From: Lachancea thermotolerans CBS 6340
Taxonomy: Eukaryota > Ascomycota > Saccharomycetes > Saccharomycetales > Saccharomycetaceae
NCBI RefSeq assembly: GCF_000142805.1
Contig: NC_013081.1
Coordinates: 1,116,001-1,180,000 of the forward strand
Length of the DNA: 64,000 nucleotides
Direction: 5' to 3'
Each line of letters starts with the position of its first letter. The first letter of the stretch is position 1. The notes under the pieces are model-generated. The model was not told the origin of the DNA, did no database searches, and saw only the letters and a list, made by a program, of their open reading frames with translations. The translations under genes and the position numbers were made by a program. Below are positions 12,393-21,595 of this stretch, one piece after another.

Positions 12393-13383
12393 ATGAGTTT
12401 GCGTGCTTTGACCATGAAGGCCTCTACCAGGCCTTTGGTGATGTTGGGTATGCGCCAAGCCCCGTATGTTTAGATTTTCGAAAACGTTGCCGCAAGTCAG
12501 AAGCATTAGAGGAGGGAAAAGCGCTTGACTGAACAACAAGTCCTTTTTTAGTTGTGTGGCTCCCAGAAAACCAGGCGCTTTCTTAGTGCTCAGGAAGGGG
12601 AGAAAGCTCGAGCGACATGAAGATAGGGGGTGTTCGGCTCAAATCGGCGTGGGAGAAAGGCAGATGTGCTATAACGTTACCATTGCCCCTCGAAGCTCAG
12701 GACTTGTTGGCTTATTCGAATTGTCATACTAACAGCTTTTTAGAATTGGTGCCCGCTACATGTCCACACCGGCTCCACAGGACCCAAAGGAGAAGGCGTC
12801 TTCGATTTTGAGCGCTTTGCCCGGCAACAGTGCTTTGTCAAAGACTGGTATCTTAGCTACTTCTGCCGCTGCAGCCGTCTACGCCATCTCTAACGAGCTG
12901 TACGTTATCAACGACGAAACCATTTTGCTGGCTACCTTCTCCGGTTTCGTGGCCATTGCCGTCAAGTTTTTGGCTCCTGCTTACAAGGACTACGCTGATG
13001 CTAGAGTCAAGCAGGTTTCTGACGTGTTGAACGCGTCTAGAACTAAGCACGTCGATGCTGTCAAGCAAAGAATTGACTCTGTATCCGAGCTGCAAAGCGT
13101 CTCCGACACCACCAAGGTCTTGTTCGATGTTTCCAAGGAGACTGTTGAGCTTGAGGCCAAGGCTTTCGAACTGAAACAAAAGGTTGACTTGGCTTCCGAG
13201 GCTAAGTCTGTCTTGGACTCTTGGGTCAGATACGAAGCTTCTGTCCGCCAGTTGCAGCAACAGCAGCTCGCCGAAACTGTCATCAAGAAGGTTACCTCCG
13301 AGCTGTCTAACTCCAAATTCCAGGACAAAGTCTTGCAACAATCCGTCGCTGATGTCGAGAAGCTGTTCGCCAGCTTGAAGTAA
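12393..13383 (+). CDS. ATP4: Mitochondrial F1Fo-ATP synthase subunit b (Atp4), one intron
   Basis: Spliced gene: exon 1 12393-12463, intron 12464-12743 (280 nt; donor GTATGT, branch TACTAAC at about 12736, acceptor TTTTTAG), exon 2 12744-13383; 236 residues. Exon 1 codes a basic presequence (MSLRALTMKASTRPLVMLGM); the junction codon makes Pro and the frame continues IGARYMST, which aligns with the IGARYMSS cleavage region of S. cerevisiae Atp4. The mature part has a hydrophobic segment (NETILLATFSGFVAIAV region) and a long helical stalk (VSDVLNASRTKHVDAVKQRI). Subunit b is the peripheral stator stalk. S. cerevisiae ATP4 (YPL078C) has no intron, so this one is a gain here or a loss there. Starting at the exon 2 ATG (12760) would remove the targeting signal. 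A CACGTG site lies at 12224-12229. Confidence 0.93.
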
Positions 13384-13640
13384 ACATGTCACACAAAAAT
13401 GCATTATGTTTATAAAGGCACACATGGAAGGTTGTAGTACGTTTTACGGCCTTATGAATTAGATATTCCTTTTACAGACCATTCATATTATCTTTAGAGG
13501 AGGTAATGTTACGAATATAAAATTAGACCCGGCACGTCAGAAGCCCTTCGGCGTGCCGCGAGGCGCCTTGGCGCTTCTGCTTTCTTGTTGTATGATGTGC
13601 AGTCCCTTATTTAGGCGAGGCGATATGATGGTCACTCGCT

Positions 13641-13913
13641 TTATGGTTGTTTATCTTCAGAGGACGGGAAAGGGATGCTTTTGAATCCTTGGAGCTTAGG
13701 CTCAACCTTAGATTTACGCTTGAAGGTATATTGATTATATGGCACATTTTTGTAACCGCTAGGAGCTTTGCCTTCGGGATTCCACTCGTGGTCATAGAAG
13801 ATACTCCTTTCCCCTAGCTCCTGATTCTTCACGTTGTTGTTTTCGAACCCAAAGCTCTTAGACGAGCTCTTCTCGTCACTGTAGCTCATATAATTTGACT
13901 TACTCATCACCAA
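13641..13913 (-). CDS. AIM4: Small Aim4/Soy1-like protein
   Basis: 90-residue hydrophilic protein. The C-terminal half ([34 protein letters not shown]) matches the conserved block of S. cerevisiae Aim4 (YBR194W, 123 residues), a nuclear-pore-associated protein of unclear function. Position and minus strand between ATP4/MSI1 and MED8 agree. A second ATG two codons in (MVMSKSN) is an equally possible start. The N-terminal half is low-complexity and looks poorly conserved, so the assignment rests on the C-terminal block plus synteny. Confidence 0.85.
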   Translation of the reverse strand: MVMSKSNYMSYSDEKSSSKSFGFENNNVKNQELGERSIFYDHEWNPEGKAPSGYKNVPYNQYTFKRKSKVEPKLQGFKSIPFPSSEDKQP

Positions 13914-14136
13914 GTGCCGTTTCAGTAAATTCGACTTGTCAGTGGGACACTCTAGTCTTTTAGAGCGGTTGTTCTTTCAATTCATCTAACAAACCAGGCT
14001 TGGACACAATCTAGATGGATCCGCTGCTAATTTCGTAGTTGCTAAGTTAGCTTTTGTAAGTTTCTAAAACTGATTATGTATAAAAATCCAATAACAACGA
14101 CTCACACAGCAGGCAAGTAAAGAACTCGATCTGCAA

Positions 14137-14793
14137 ATGTCTCAGGGTCCGGTACCAGACACGGGGGTCGGGGTTGCAGATTCCCAGGCTGACTACGACT
14201 TTTCGCATGTGCCGGCGCAAGCGCTAGATGCTGTAAGGATGCGCTTGGCTCAACTCACTCATTCCCAAGCGAAGCTCAAGGACGAAATGGCAAGAGCAGA
14301 TCTGCCGCAGTGGCATTCTTTGCAGGCACAAGTTAGTATTATCTTGACGCAGCTGCAGTCTTTAACTTCGACAATTCATCACTTTGAGGAAACGCTAGAT
14401 TCAACGGTGGTTTATCCGCTGGCAAATTTCCCAACAACCGCCCATGAAGGTCTATTGACAACTCTGTTACGCAAAAAGAATATACCCGAGGTCGACGAAT
14501 GGATTAATGATGCCAAGGAAACCAGTGGAATTGATATTAACACTGCCTCTCATGAAGATATAAAGACTGCTCTTCGAAGTGACGAAGAGCTAACCAAATG
14601 GGCGCTTGATTTCCTAAAGCAAGAGCACAGCAATTACAGCTACCACGGATTTTACACTGCACGCGAGCTCTCTGCTGGCGCTTCTCCTGATACTCAAGAT
14701 ACGTATCAGCGTGCCCCGAGCAGCAAAAAGCCCAAGAAACCATTTGATGCCAACAATGTCTTAAAAATGATTCATCAAGGTACTTTCAGTTAG
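14137..14793 (+). CDS. MED8: Mediator head subunit Med8
   Basis: 218 residues (S. cerevisiae 223). The N-terminal helical region (ALDAVRMRLAQLTHSQAKLK) forms the Med8 domain that packs in the Mediator head, and the C-terminal helix region (FDANNVLKMIHQGTF) resembles the segment that binds Med18/Med20. Mediator links activators to RNA polymerase II in the nucleus. Convergent with RIM2, 83 bp between stops. Equivalent of YBR193C. Confidence 0.93.
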   Translation: MSQGPVPDTGVGVADSQADYDFSHVPAQALDAVRMRLAQLTHSQAKLKDEMARADLPQWHSLQAQVSIILTQLQSLTSTIHHFEETLDSTVVYPLANFPTTAHEGLLTTLLRKKNIPEVDEWINDAKETSGIDINTASHEDIKTALRSDEELTKWALDFLKQEHSNYSYHGFYTARELSAGASPDTQDTYQRAPSSKKPKKPFDANNVLKMIHQGTFS

Positions 14794-14876
14794 GAAAGTC
14801 TATATGCATTAAGGTATATACAGGATAACGCTTTGTAACTATTACGCGCGAGGGGAAATGTGATTATTTGAGGTTT

Positions 14877-15995
14877 TCACACATCCGAAAGTAGTTTAAT
14901 CACCAACTCCCAAGTACCAAACATGATTATGCTGTTTGGCACAGTTCTTAAAAGGTGAGGCGTCAGCCCGCCATACATTGAGGCTAAGCCCTCTTCTTTG
15001 ATAATGACTCTGAAGGATTGGATTAGGCCAGTGTATTTAAGTTTCCCATTTTCTAGTGGAGCTTGTCTAAGTCTTGTCCTTACCACTTCATGCGGATACG
15101 TGACAATACTTGCCATAAACTTGGCAAGGCCAGCGCTCCCAGACCTTTGACACCACTCTTTGATCTGTTCTGAGGTGCTCTTCTCTCCTTCACTTATGTG
15201 TCCAAACTTTTCAATAGACCGCATCTTGATCATTTGTTTCATTTGTTCGTACAATAGCCATTGAAGGATACCCTCAACTGAGCCCAGATATGATGCACTC
15301 AAACCTTTGTACAGACCAAAAAAACCTTCTTTTTGTAGAATATGCTTCAAACAATCCCAAGAGTTTTTGTACTGTTTCGTGTGTCCGGCTTTATCCAGCT
15401 GCAGTCTGGTCTTGATCAACCAAATGGGGTTTGTAGCGGTAGAGGTGGCCCATCCCGCAGTTGCTGCAGATATCAGATGTATCCAAGGCGCCTCTTCTCC
15501 GTTATTGAATGCCCTCGAATAGATCTGCTTTGTCGTTCCGTAGGTGAAGAAGTTTATGCTCCTGGCAGGAATCACGCCCACCAAGTTAGGTCCCAGCCCT
15601 TTGAAAAGGCTTCTGAATCCCTCTTGCTTGTACACGTTGGAGATTATACCAAATGTTTCTCTAAAGTGCCTAGCTCCGCTCATGACAAAATTGGAAGACT
15701 TGTGCGGCCCAGGATTAGCACTCTTATACGCGGCCTGGAAAACATCGCTCTGCAAACGGGTTTTTACCACATCAAACGGGCAAGTTACAACTGCTCCGGC
15801 CATGCCTCCCAGACCGCCCGCGACGAAGTGAACCCATGGCTTAACTTCGGATGAAGATGGGGCAGCGACGGCTGTTGCTCCGCGCTTTGACGCGAAGTTC
15901 ACGTTTTTAAGGTTGGACGCATCCTCATCGCTTCCCAAATATGGAACTGACTCTCTGGCCTCTTGCTCAAGCTGCTCTAGAGTCTTTTTTGGCAT
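14877..15995 (-). CDS. RIM2: Mitochondrial pyrimidine nucleotide carrier Rim2
   Basis: 372 residues from the ATG at 15993-15995 (MPKKTLEQLEQ, as in S. cerevisiae MPKKSIEEWEE). The frame is open seven codons further upstream but has no ATG there, so the start is set here. Three mitochondrial-carrier repeats are visible, each with a Px[DEW]xx[KR]x[RK] signature: PFDVVKTRLQ, PIWLIKTRLQ and PHEVVRTRLR, with six membrane helices implied. Rim2 exchanges pyrimidine nucleoside triphosphates across the inner membrane and is needed for mtDNA maintenance. Equivalent of YBR192W. Confidence 0.96.
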   Translation of the reverse strand: MPKKTLEQLEQEARESVPYLGSDEDASNLKNVNFASKRGATAVAAPSSSEVKPWVHFVAGGLGGMAGAVVTCPFDVVKTRLQSDVFQAAYKSANPGPHKSSNFVMSGARHFRETFGIISNVYKQEGFRSLFKGLGPNLVGVIPARSINFFTYGTTKQIYSRAFNNGEEAPWIHLISAATAGWATSTATNPIWLIKTRLQLDKAGHTKQYKNSWDCLKHILQKEGFFGLYKGLSASYLGSVEGILQWLLYEQMKQMIKMRSIEKFGHISEGEKSTSEQIKEWCQRSGSAGLAKFMASIVTYPHEVVRTRLRQAPLENGKLKYTGLIQSFRVIIKEEGLASMYGGLTPHLLRTVPNSIIMFGTWELVIKLLSDV

Positions 15996-16447
15996 CCTCA
16001 CGCTTTCAGTGGGCACTCAAAATAAGACTTCCTCACGCCTGTGCGAACTTTAGAACAGGAAAAGCTAACAAGAATCAGATCTTAGCTTTTGCAAAACGCT
16101 GGTCATGCAAAGGAAGTAACACCCGACGCTCCCAAGCAACACTATCTGGGGTTTCGGTCATCTCATCTCGCTAAAGCTGGATTTCCTGCCCAGCCCAAAA
16201 ATTTTAGCAACTCTTGTCTCACGTGACTATAAATCAGCGTAGACAGCTTAGTTCAGTTACTCGCACTCAACGAGCATCACACAATTAGAAGCGACGGCTC
16301 CAATCAGTCAAGACCGAGTACCTTCAAATTGATAGCCGAACAATTGTTTTACGGTACGTGTACAATTGTTTTACATTAGACACAGTATATATGTGGAATC
16401 TGGAAGATGGTTCCAAAGAAAACTGACATGCCAAAAGAACACACAGA
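15996..16447. promoter_or_regulatory. RIM2 promoter and RPL21 3' region
   Basis: 452 bp between RPL21 (its stop near 16448) and RIM2. A TCACGTGAC element (CACGTG 16220-16225) lies about 225 bp before the RIM2 ATG and fits a Cbf1-type E-box. The part next to RPL21 is AT-rich (16340-16400), as expected for a 3' end. No further gene seen. Confidence 0.5.
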
Positions 16448-17246
16448 TTAGATGAAAGTCTCGTATGGAACTGGAGCCAAGGTCTTTGGAATGTTACCTT
16501 CGGTGGAAACAACACGGGAACCTCTTGGTTGAGCAGGCTGTCTCTTCAATTGAACAGCAACACCCTGGGCCTTAGCCTCACGACGCTTAGCGGCGTTAGA
16601 CTTGACTCTGTCCAAGAACTCTTGTCTACACTTGGAGTGCTTGATGTGCTCGACTCTCAAGCTGACTCTCTTCTCGATGTATCTGTTACCAACAACCTTG
16701 TTGATGATGACACCGACGGCAGACTTGGTAACGTTGTAGACAACACCAGTCTTACCTTGGTAGAACTTGTGAGGCATACCCTTTTGGATGGAACCGTTAG
16801 CCTTGATGTCAACAATGTCGCCAACTTTGTAGACCTTCAGATAGGTGGACAATGGAATTGCACCATGCTTTCTGAAGTCACGTTGGAACATGTAACGAGT
16901 ACGAGATCTGTAACCGTGACTGCAAAGGAGTTAGTATTGAGCCGGCTTATAGCGCCGAGATGTGTGGGCCTGCGCCAAACCGAGCTGGACCTTGTTGAAA
17001 ATTGGAAAAACTCGTGGTCTTCGAATGCCTATTACTTCTTGGTGCCCCTCTCATTGTTTCTGTGCGTTCCAGCTGTGTTCACCACAGCTTGACTAGCGTC
17101 CGCTATTGGTTTTATGGCAGATATTGAAATTCAATATTTTCGCTTCGCTCAGTGCTTATTTCCTATGCTTCATCGGCACAAAAGATTTAGCACTGCTCCC
17201 ACTCTCGCGCATTCAAATATCATTATATGACATACGATTTACCCAT
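16448..17246 (-). CDS. RPL21: 60S ribosomal protein L21 (eL21), one intron
   Basis: Spliced gene on the minus strand: exon 1 17236-17246 (ATGGGTAAATC), intron 16920-17235 (316 nt; donor GTATGT, branch TACTAAC, acceptor TTTGCAG), exon 2 16448-16919; 160 residues, equal to S. cerevisiae. The protein starts MGKSHGYRSRTRYMFQRDF and has the eL21 SH3-like core with KVGDIVDIKANGSIQKGMP and the HSKCRQEFLDRV helix. Intron position after the second base of codon 4 is the same as in S. cerevisiae RPL21A/B. Codon use is highly biased. One gene here corresponds to the ohnologs YBR191W and YPL079W. Confidence 0.98.
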
Positions 17247-17444
17247 TTTTGCTTGTTGACCTTCTTGCTGACTGTTCCTGAGTACTGGGTAGTGCTGATT
17301 CTAAAAGTTTTATTGAATTTTTCAAACTGCTCCACTACGCGCTCACTGCCTACAGTACCCAGCACTTCCTGGGACTCCACCGGGAATTGCCAGCAGAGTC
17401 CCCACCAGCAGAGCCATCGGTAGCAGTACCGCAGCGGGGGGAGT

Positions 17445-17494
17445 GCTAGGCAGGGCTAGGCGGGAGGCCAGGGGGGCTAGCCTGAGAGCTAGGC
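17445..17494 (-). repeat. GCCTAGC (IFHL-like) repeat cluster in RPL21 promoter
   Basis: In the sense direction of RPL21 there are three exact GCCTAGC copies (plus-strand GCTAGGC at 17445-17451, 17455-17461 and 17488-17494) and a GGCTAGCC at 17475-17482. One reads CTCTGCCTAGC, containing TCTGCCTA, the 'IFHL' element known from ribosomal-protein promoters of several ascomycetes. It sits in a GC-rich block between the Rap1-like site and the start. A sister block lies upstream of RPS6 in the same orientation. Confidence 0.65.
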
Positions 17495-17700
17495 AGAGGG
17501 CCACGTTCCACAGGCAGGGTGTCCCTCCGCAGCAGTGCGCTCTGGGCCCAATCACACCGCAGGACGCTGGGGGACATTGGCCAGTAACATGGCTCCTAGA
17601 CACGGACGGGGGGATTTCCGAATTTGTGAGCCCACTCAAAAGCGCGCGAACGCAAAAACAAAATACGTAATTTTCCAGAGTGAAAAAACAAAGTTAGCGA

Positions 17701-17720
17701 ATGTATGGGTGTAACAGTCA
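17701..17720 (-). promoter_or_regulatory. Rap1-like site with adjacent TGACTG box (RPL21)
   Basis: Read toward RPL21, TGACTG (17715-17720) is followed, after two bases, by ACACCCATACAT (17701-17712), a near-perfect Rap1 consensus. TGACTG is the core of the Homol-D box (complement CAGTCA). The element is about 455 bp upstream of the ATG, further than usual because of the GC-rich insertion-like block in between. Confidence 0.7.
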
Positions 17721-18230
17721 AATGTCAAAGCTCCAATGTGGAGCTCTGATAGTCGAGCAGTTGCTTGGTTTAGAGTTCAAATGACGGGAAGAAGCTCACT
17801 TAATCAAGATTTTAGTGGGCGGAGTTCGCCAATGATGTATGTAGTGAGAAGAACTCTAGTCTTTGCAGGGCGGGTGAGCAGTGAGCATCGTGGGTGTCAA
17901 ACATTTTGACGGTGCTCCATTCAGAGAAAGCAGCTCTAGATGTGGCGGTCATCTGTCTACGATACCATTGTCAAATCATTAAGAGCTACTTAGCATGCTG
18001 AGTAGACTCGAATTTCCTAATATACAAATAACCTAACGGGCTTGTGCAACAAGTGCGACAAAATACAACACCAAAAATAAATTTACAACTACGGACCCAG
18101 GGCGCTACAATGCTCGCGGATTATATAGTTTAGATATCTGTTCGGAACAAAAATTAAACGTTCATTGAGCACGTAGACGTCACAGGGTTCCAGAGCTTGC
18201 AGGACAGCTATTCAAGTGAAAGCAGTACGC

Positions 18231-19215
18231 TTACTCGGCGTCCTCTTCGGCGTCACCACCAGCAGCCTCGGCCTTTCTGGCGGCGTTCTTTCTGGCGACT
18301 CTACCTGGTCTGCCACCGCCGAATGGAGAACCTCTAGCGAAGTCAACGTGCTTCTCGGACTCCAATCTAACCAAGAAAGATGGGACGTTGACCAGCTGCT
18401 TACCGACAGCAATGTGTCTCTGGGTGATCAAGACTCTAGCGTGGTGAACGGACTTGGCCAAACCCAACTTGTAGACCTGGGTTTGCAGTCTTCTCTCCAA
18501 GAAGTCCTCAACCTTCAAGGCCAAGACGTGATCCAACTTCTTCTTGTCCTCGGACAAGACACCAAGTCTGACCAGTCTTCTGATCATGGCGTTACCCTCG
18601 AAAAGTCTTCTTGGGTCCTTCTCATCTCTGGTCAGCAAGTCTCTGGCAGCACGACGGATCTTAGACAACTGGAAAGAGATTCTGTAAATCTCCTTCTTGT
18701 TCTTCAGGCCGTATTCACCAGCCAACTTCAACTCAGCGTCCAGACGAGCGGACTCGTAAGGTCTCTTTGGGGTAGAGTAAGTCTTAGAGTAGGTTCTTGG
18801 GGCTCCTGAAAGGATGTTAGTTTTAAGAACAGGCTACGAAGATCGGGCTACAGTTTACTCATGAATATTGTTCTGACAATCTCAAAGACTGGACCCTAGT
18901 CAGGGCTAGAGGTCCATAACAAGCGCGACTGTATCTGGATTCTGACTGAATTGCAGTCCAGATGACAATAACCGGGCCTGAAGAGCAAGCTCGGCAGGCA
19001 CCAGTGTAGCTGGTACTTTTACCTGAAGTGTCGGGTTTTCAGAGTAAAAGCGTATCCAGCAAGGTGTCGGCTTGACATTGAGAAGGTATAGAAATATTCA
19101 TGAGGACCCGATCCTCGAAAAAGAAGAGTATTGCACAAGTGCAACTCGTTCTTCCGACGCCCTGCATCCGTTAGGATGCATGGCATCTGTTGTGATGTTA
19201 ATACGTACTTGGCAT
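18231..19215 (-). CDS. RPS9: 40S ribosomal protein S9 (uS4), one intron
   Basis: Spliced gene: exon 1 19209-19215 (ATGCCAA), intron 18806-19208 (403 nt; donor GTACGT, probable branch AACTAAC, acceptor TTTCAG), exon 2 18231-18805; 193 residues against 197 in S. cerevisiae. The junction codon is Arg and the protein begins [20 protein letters not shown]. The S4 RNA-binding domain is clear ([31 protein letters not shown]). The C-terminus is the usual Lys/Arg- then acid-rich tail. Both donor and branch sites differ by one base from the yeast consensus, typical of a minority of ribosomal-protein introns. Corresponds to the ohnologs YBR189W and YPL081W. Confidence 0.97.
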
Positions 19216-19352
19216 CTCGAAATTGACTCTTGTTGTTTAGAGTAAAATGAAGTGGAATGAATGATACCTAGAGGTCCTCACTTTATAGGATGTCTTGAAA
19301 AGTTTCAGCGGCCCAGGGAACGAAATAGTTGCGTGGGTATTGTGTTGGGCAT

Positions 19353-19417
19353 CACGTGACTTAAGCTAATTATTGTTCGCAGAAAAATGTTTGTGTTGAT
19401 GTATGGGTTAACAGTCA
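19353..19417 (-). promoter_or_regulatory. RPS9 upstream activating region: E-box, Rap1-like site, TGACTG box
   Basis: Read toward RPS9: GTGACTG (box TGACTG at 19412-19417) is followed, two bases on, by AACCCATACAT (Rap1-like, 19399-19409), then TCACGTGAT (CACGTG 19353-19358), about 140-200 bp before the ATG. The CAGTCAC on the plus strand is one base from the full Homol-D octamer CAGTCACA. CACGTG is the Cbf1 core. Site identity is by consensus only. Confidence 0.65.
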
Positions 19418-19586
19418 CGACATACATAGCCGCCAAGAAGTCTGAGGCTCAGTAGTAGTTGACGAAGCGCAGTAAGTTTACATCGCTCTTGACATGGCCT
19501 TTCCGCTCGCCTTAGTGTTTGAGGTGGATAGCCAAACTATTTTAACCTGTCCGAATATTTGACCGCTTTACATTACATGAAACTAT

Positions 19587-20771
19587 CTATTGAAGATCCG
19601 AGTGGAACTCCTTGATAATGGAATCTACATCCTCGATATTCAGCTGTCTCACGTCACCAATCTTCTTGATCTTTTGGGTGACGTCCTTGATCTGGTCATC
19701 TGTCAAGTGCAAGTTGAGCTGTTCGACTCTCGACTTAATGGCGTTCCAGCCTGTCAGCCTGTTTGCGAAGTGAATGTATCTCTTCAAACCGAAGTCTTGA
19801 GGGTTCAAGATCTCGTACGTAGATGGGTTAGCCAGAATAGCCTTGGCGTGGATGCCTGCCTTATGGGTGAATGCACAGAACCCAGTGATAGGGTTGTTGA
19901 AAGGCACGTTGACTTCCACGGCCTCGGCGACCAGGTTCTCAATGTCTCTGATCTTATGCAACTTGTACTTGGACTTGACGTACTCAGGGGCGGCGACGAT
20001 CATTCTAGCCATCAGACCACCTAGGGGAGTGATACCGTTTCTTTCACCGATCCCCAAAACAGAGACGTCGATCAGCTTGGCACCAGCCTCCAGCGCGGAG
20101 TACGCGTTACCGATGGCGCAGCCGGTGTCGTCGTGGAAATGGCACTCGATGTCACACGAGACAACTGCCTTCAAAGTACGCACCAAGTCGTAGACCTGTC
20201 TAGGGTTGGCGCAACCCACGGTGTCCGCAATACCAACTCTGTTGACACCAATAGCGCTCACGGTCTTGTAAATGTTAAGCAGGTCGACGATGTCCGATCT
20301 GAAAGAATCCTCGGACGAGAAACGAATCTCCAGGCCCTTGGACTTGACGAACTCGATCACTTCGACCGCGCTCTTGGAGATGTAGTTCATGTCTTTGCCG
20401 TGAGAAAACTGTCTGAGGAACTGCGAGGTGCCGATAACCACGTCGACACCGTCGACACCAGTCTCCACAGCGACCTTGGCGTCGTCCATATGACAACGGA
20501 TGTGGGTCAGGATTTTGGCTTTCAAACCGAGCTTGCAGATGGCCTCGCAATCCTTTCTGCTCTGCTCCGACGCTACGGGGGAGGTCAGCTCAATGTAGTC
20601 GACACCGAAGTCATCTAGCGCCTTGGCAATCTCAATCTTCTTCTCTGTGCTGAAAAAAGCGTTGGCAAACTGCTCACCCTCTCTGAGGGTAGACTCGATC
20701 AACTGAAATTTGTCAACATTTGACACCAGGTCAAACGGGCTGGGCGCATAAGGGTTCGACTGTACAGACAT
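19587..20771 (-). CDS. LYS20: Homocitrate synthase (Lys20/Lys21), tail-less form
   Basis: 394 residues. Condenses acetyl-CoA and 2-oxoglutarate to homocitrate, the first step of fungal lysine synthesis. Signatures: [14 protein letters not shown] near residue 27, the [20 protein letters not shown] segment, [20 protein letters not shown], the metal-binding HxH in [12 protein letters not shown] near 224, and [18 protein letters not shown]. It is very close to Lys20 but ends at ...[11 protein letters not shown], about 35 residues before the S. cerevisiae end, so the Lys/Ser-rich C-terminal tail with its NLS-like KKAK is absent. No LYS20/21 gene lies at this place in either S. cerevisiae block, so it is a local insertion in this lineage or a loss there. 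LYS21 is an equally valid symbol. Confidence 0.93.
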   Translation of the reverse strand: MSVQSNPYAPSPFDLVSNVDKFQLIESTLREGEQFANAFFSTEKKIEIAKALDDFGVDYIELTSPVASEQSRKDCEAICKLGLKAKILTHIRCHMDDAKVAVETGVDGVDVVIGTSQFLRQFSHGKDMNYISKSAVEVIEFVKSKGLEIRFSSEDSFRSDIVDLLNIYKTVSAIGVNRVGIADTVGCANPRQVYDLVRTLKAVVSCDIECHFHDDTGCAIGNAYSALEAGAKLIDVSVLGIGERNGITPLGGLMARMIVAAPEYVKSKYKLHKIRDIENLVAEAVEVNVPFNNPITGFCAFTHKAGIHAKAILANPSTYEILNPQDFGLKRYIHFANRLTGWNAIKSRVEQLNLHLTDDQIKDVTQKIKKIGDVRQLNIEDVDSIIKEFHSDLQ

Positions 20772-21595
20772 TATTGGGATTTAACTTTGGTTAGAGCTTA
20801 GTGGGAGGCAGAACTAGACGATCCCACTCTTCCAAATTTCTCTTTCTTAAATCATTACTGGATCTTTAAGCACCTGCATCGTTATGACTCCCATCATGAC
20901 TGCTTTTCCGTCGCATTTTCGCACTTGCGAGAATTGCGTGGGAAATCCTGCATAAACTCGTGCTCCTGGAAGCTGCTTCTACTTACATAACATCCAGATC
21001 CTTTTGAACGGCGTCACTCCTATATCACGTGGGTGTTTGAGTATCGCAATGTACGTCGCATCACATGCTCAATAATCTGCTTAGGTAACATGAACATGCT
21101 TTTCGAAGTCGCGTACCGGTTACCCTACCAAGACGCGTTTATTCCAAAAAAAATTTGCTATATAAAAGGGGCCCGGCTCCAGATCCCGAAGCGACAGCAT
21201 ATAAAAAGACGGAGAAGCCAGATACGCGAAGCGCGAAGCGTAAAGTAGTCGTTTTTTTTTTTTTTTTTAAATTTTCTGGGACACTACGGAAGGGAAATCC
21301 GTTTTTACGAGGTGAACAGAAACCCATATAAGGAAACTGGAAATTTTTGGGGAAAATATCGGATTCACGTGGTATATACGAATTAGCCGCCGAGGTGCAA
21401 ACGTGAAATCAAGGCTAACTTTAAAAAAGAAGCCGTTAGATATCGAATTGAAGCTGCTAAACTTCACGCGAAAGCACATCCGACAGACACTGGAAGCTAA
21501 GCTGAACACCAAGTCTACGCCGGCGCTTTTCGCATTCTAGTAGAAGTTCAAGCACACAGACACACACACACAAACACATATACACACATCGGCCA
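20772..21595. promoter_or_regulatory. Divergent promoter region of LYS20 and MOT1
   Basis: 824 bp between divergent starts. It holds CACGTG at 21026-21031 and 21366-21371, a TATA-like GCTATATAAAAGG at about 21160, a 17-base T run at 21252-21268 (a poly(dA:dT) nucleosome-excluding tract) and a CA-rich microsatellite at 21552-21588 immediately before the MOT1 ATG, probably in its 5' leader. No additional gene supported. Confidence 0.55.

Larger units (their letters stand above)
17247..18230. promoter_or_regulatory. RPL21 promoter and RPS9 3' flank
   Basis: 984 bp between two minus-strand ribosomal-protein genes. From the RPL21 ATG outward: about 130 bp of T-rich leader, a conspicuously GC-rich block at about 17380-17620, a Rap1-like site with TGACTG box at 17701-17720, then about 500 bp with no recognised feature that includes the 3' end of RPS9. 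Open frames within the GC-rich block carry no conserved sequence. Confidence 0.6.

Noticed and set aside
15996-16016. RIM2 extension to 16016
   Set aside because: The extension begins with GTG. The ATG at 15995 gives the conserved MPKK start.
17599-17616. TTTCCGAA resembling a centromere CDEIII core
   Set aside because: No AT-rich CDEII of suitable length and no CDEI at the proper distance; the surroundings are a GC-rich RP promoter.
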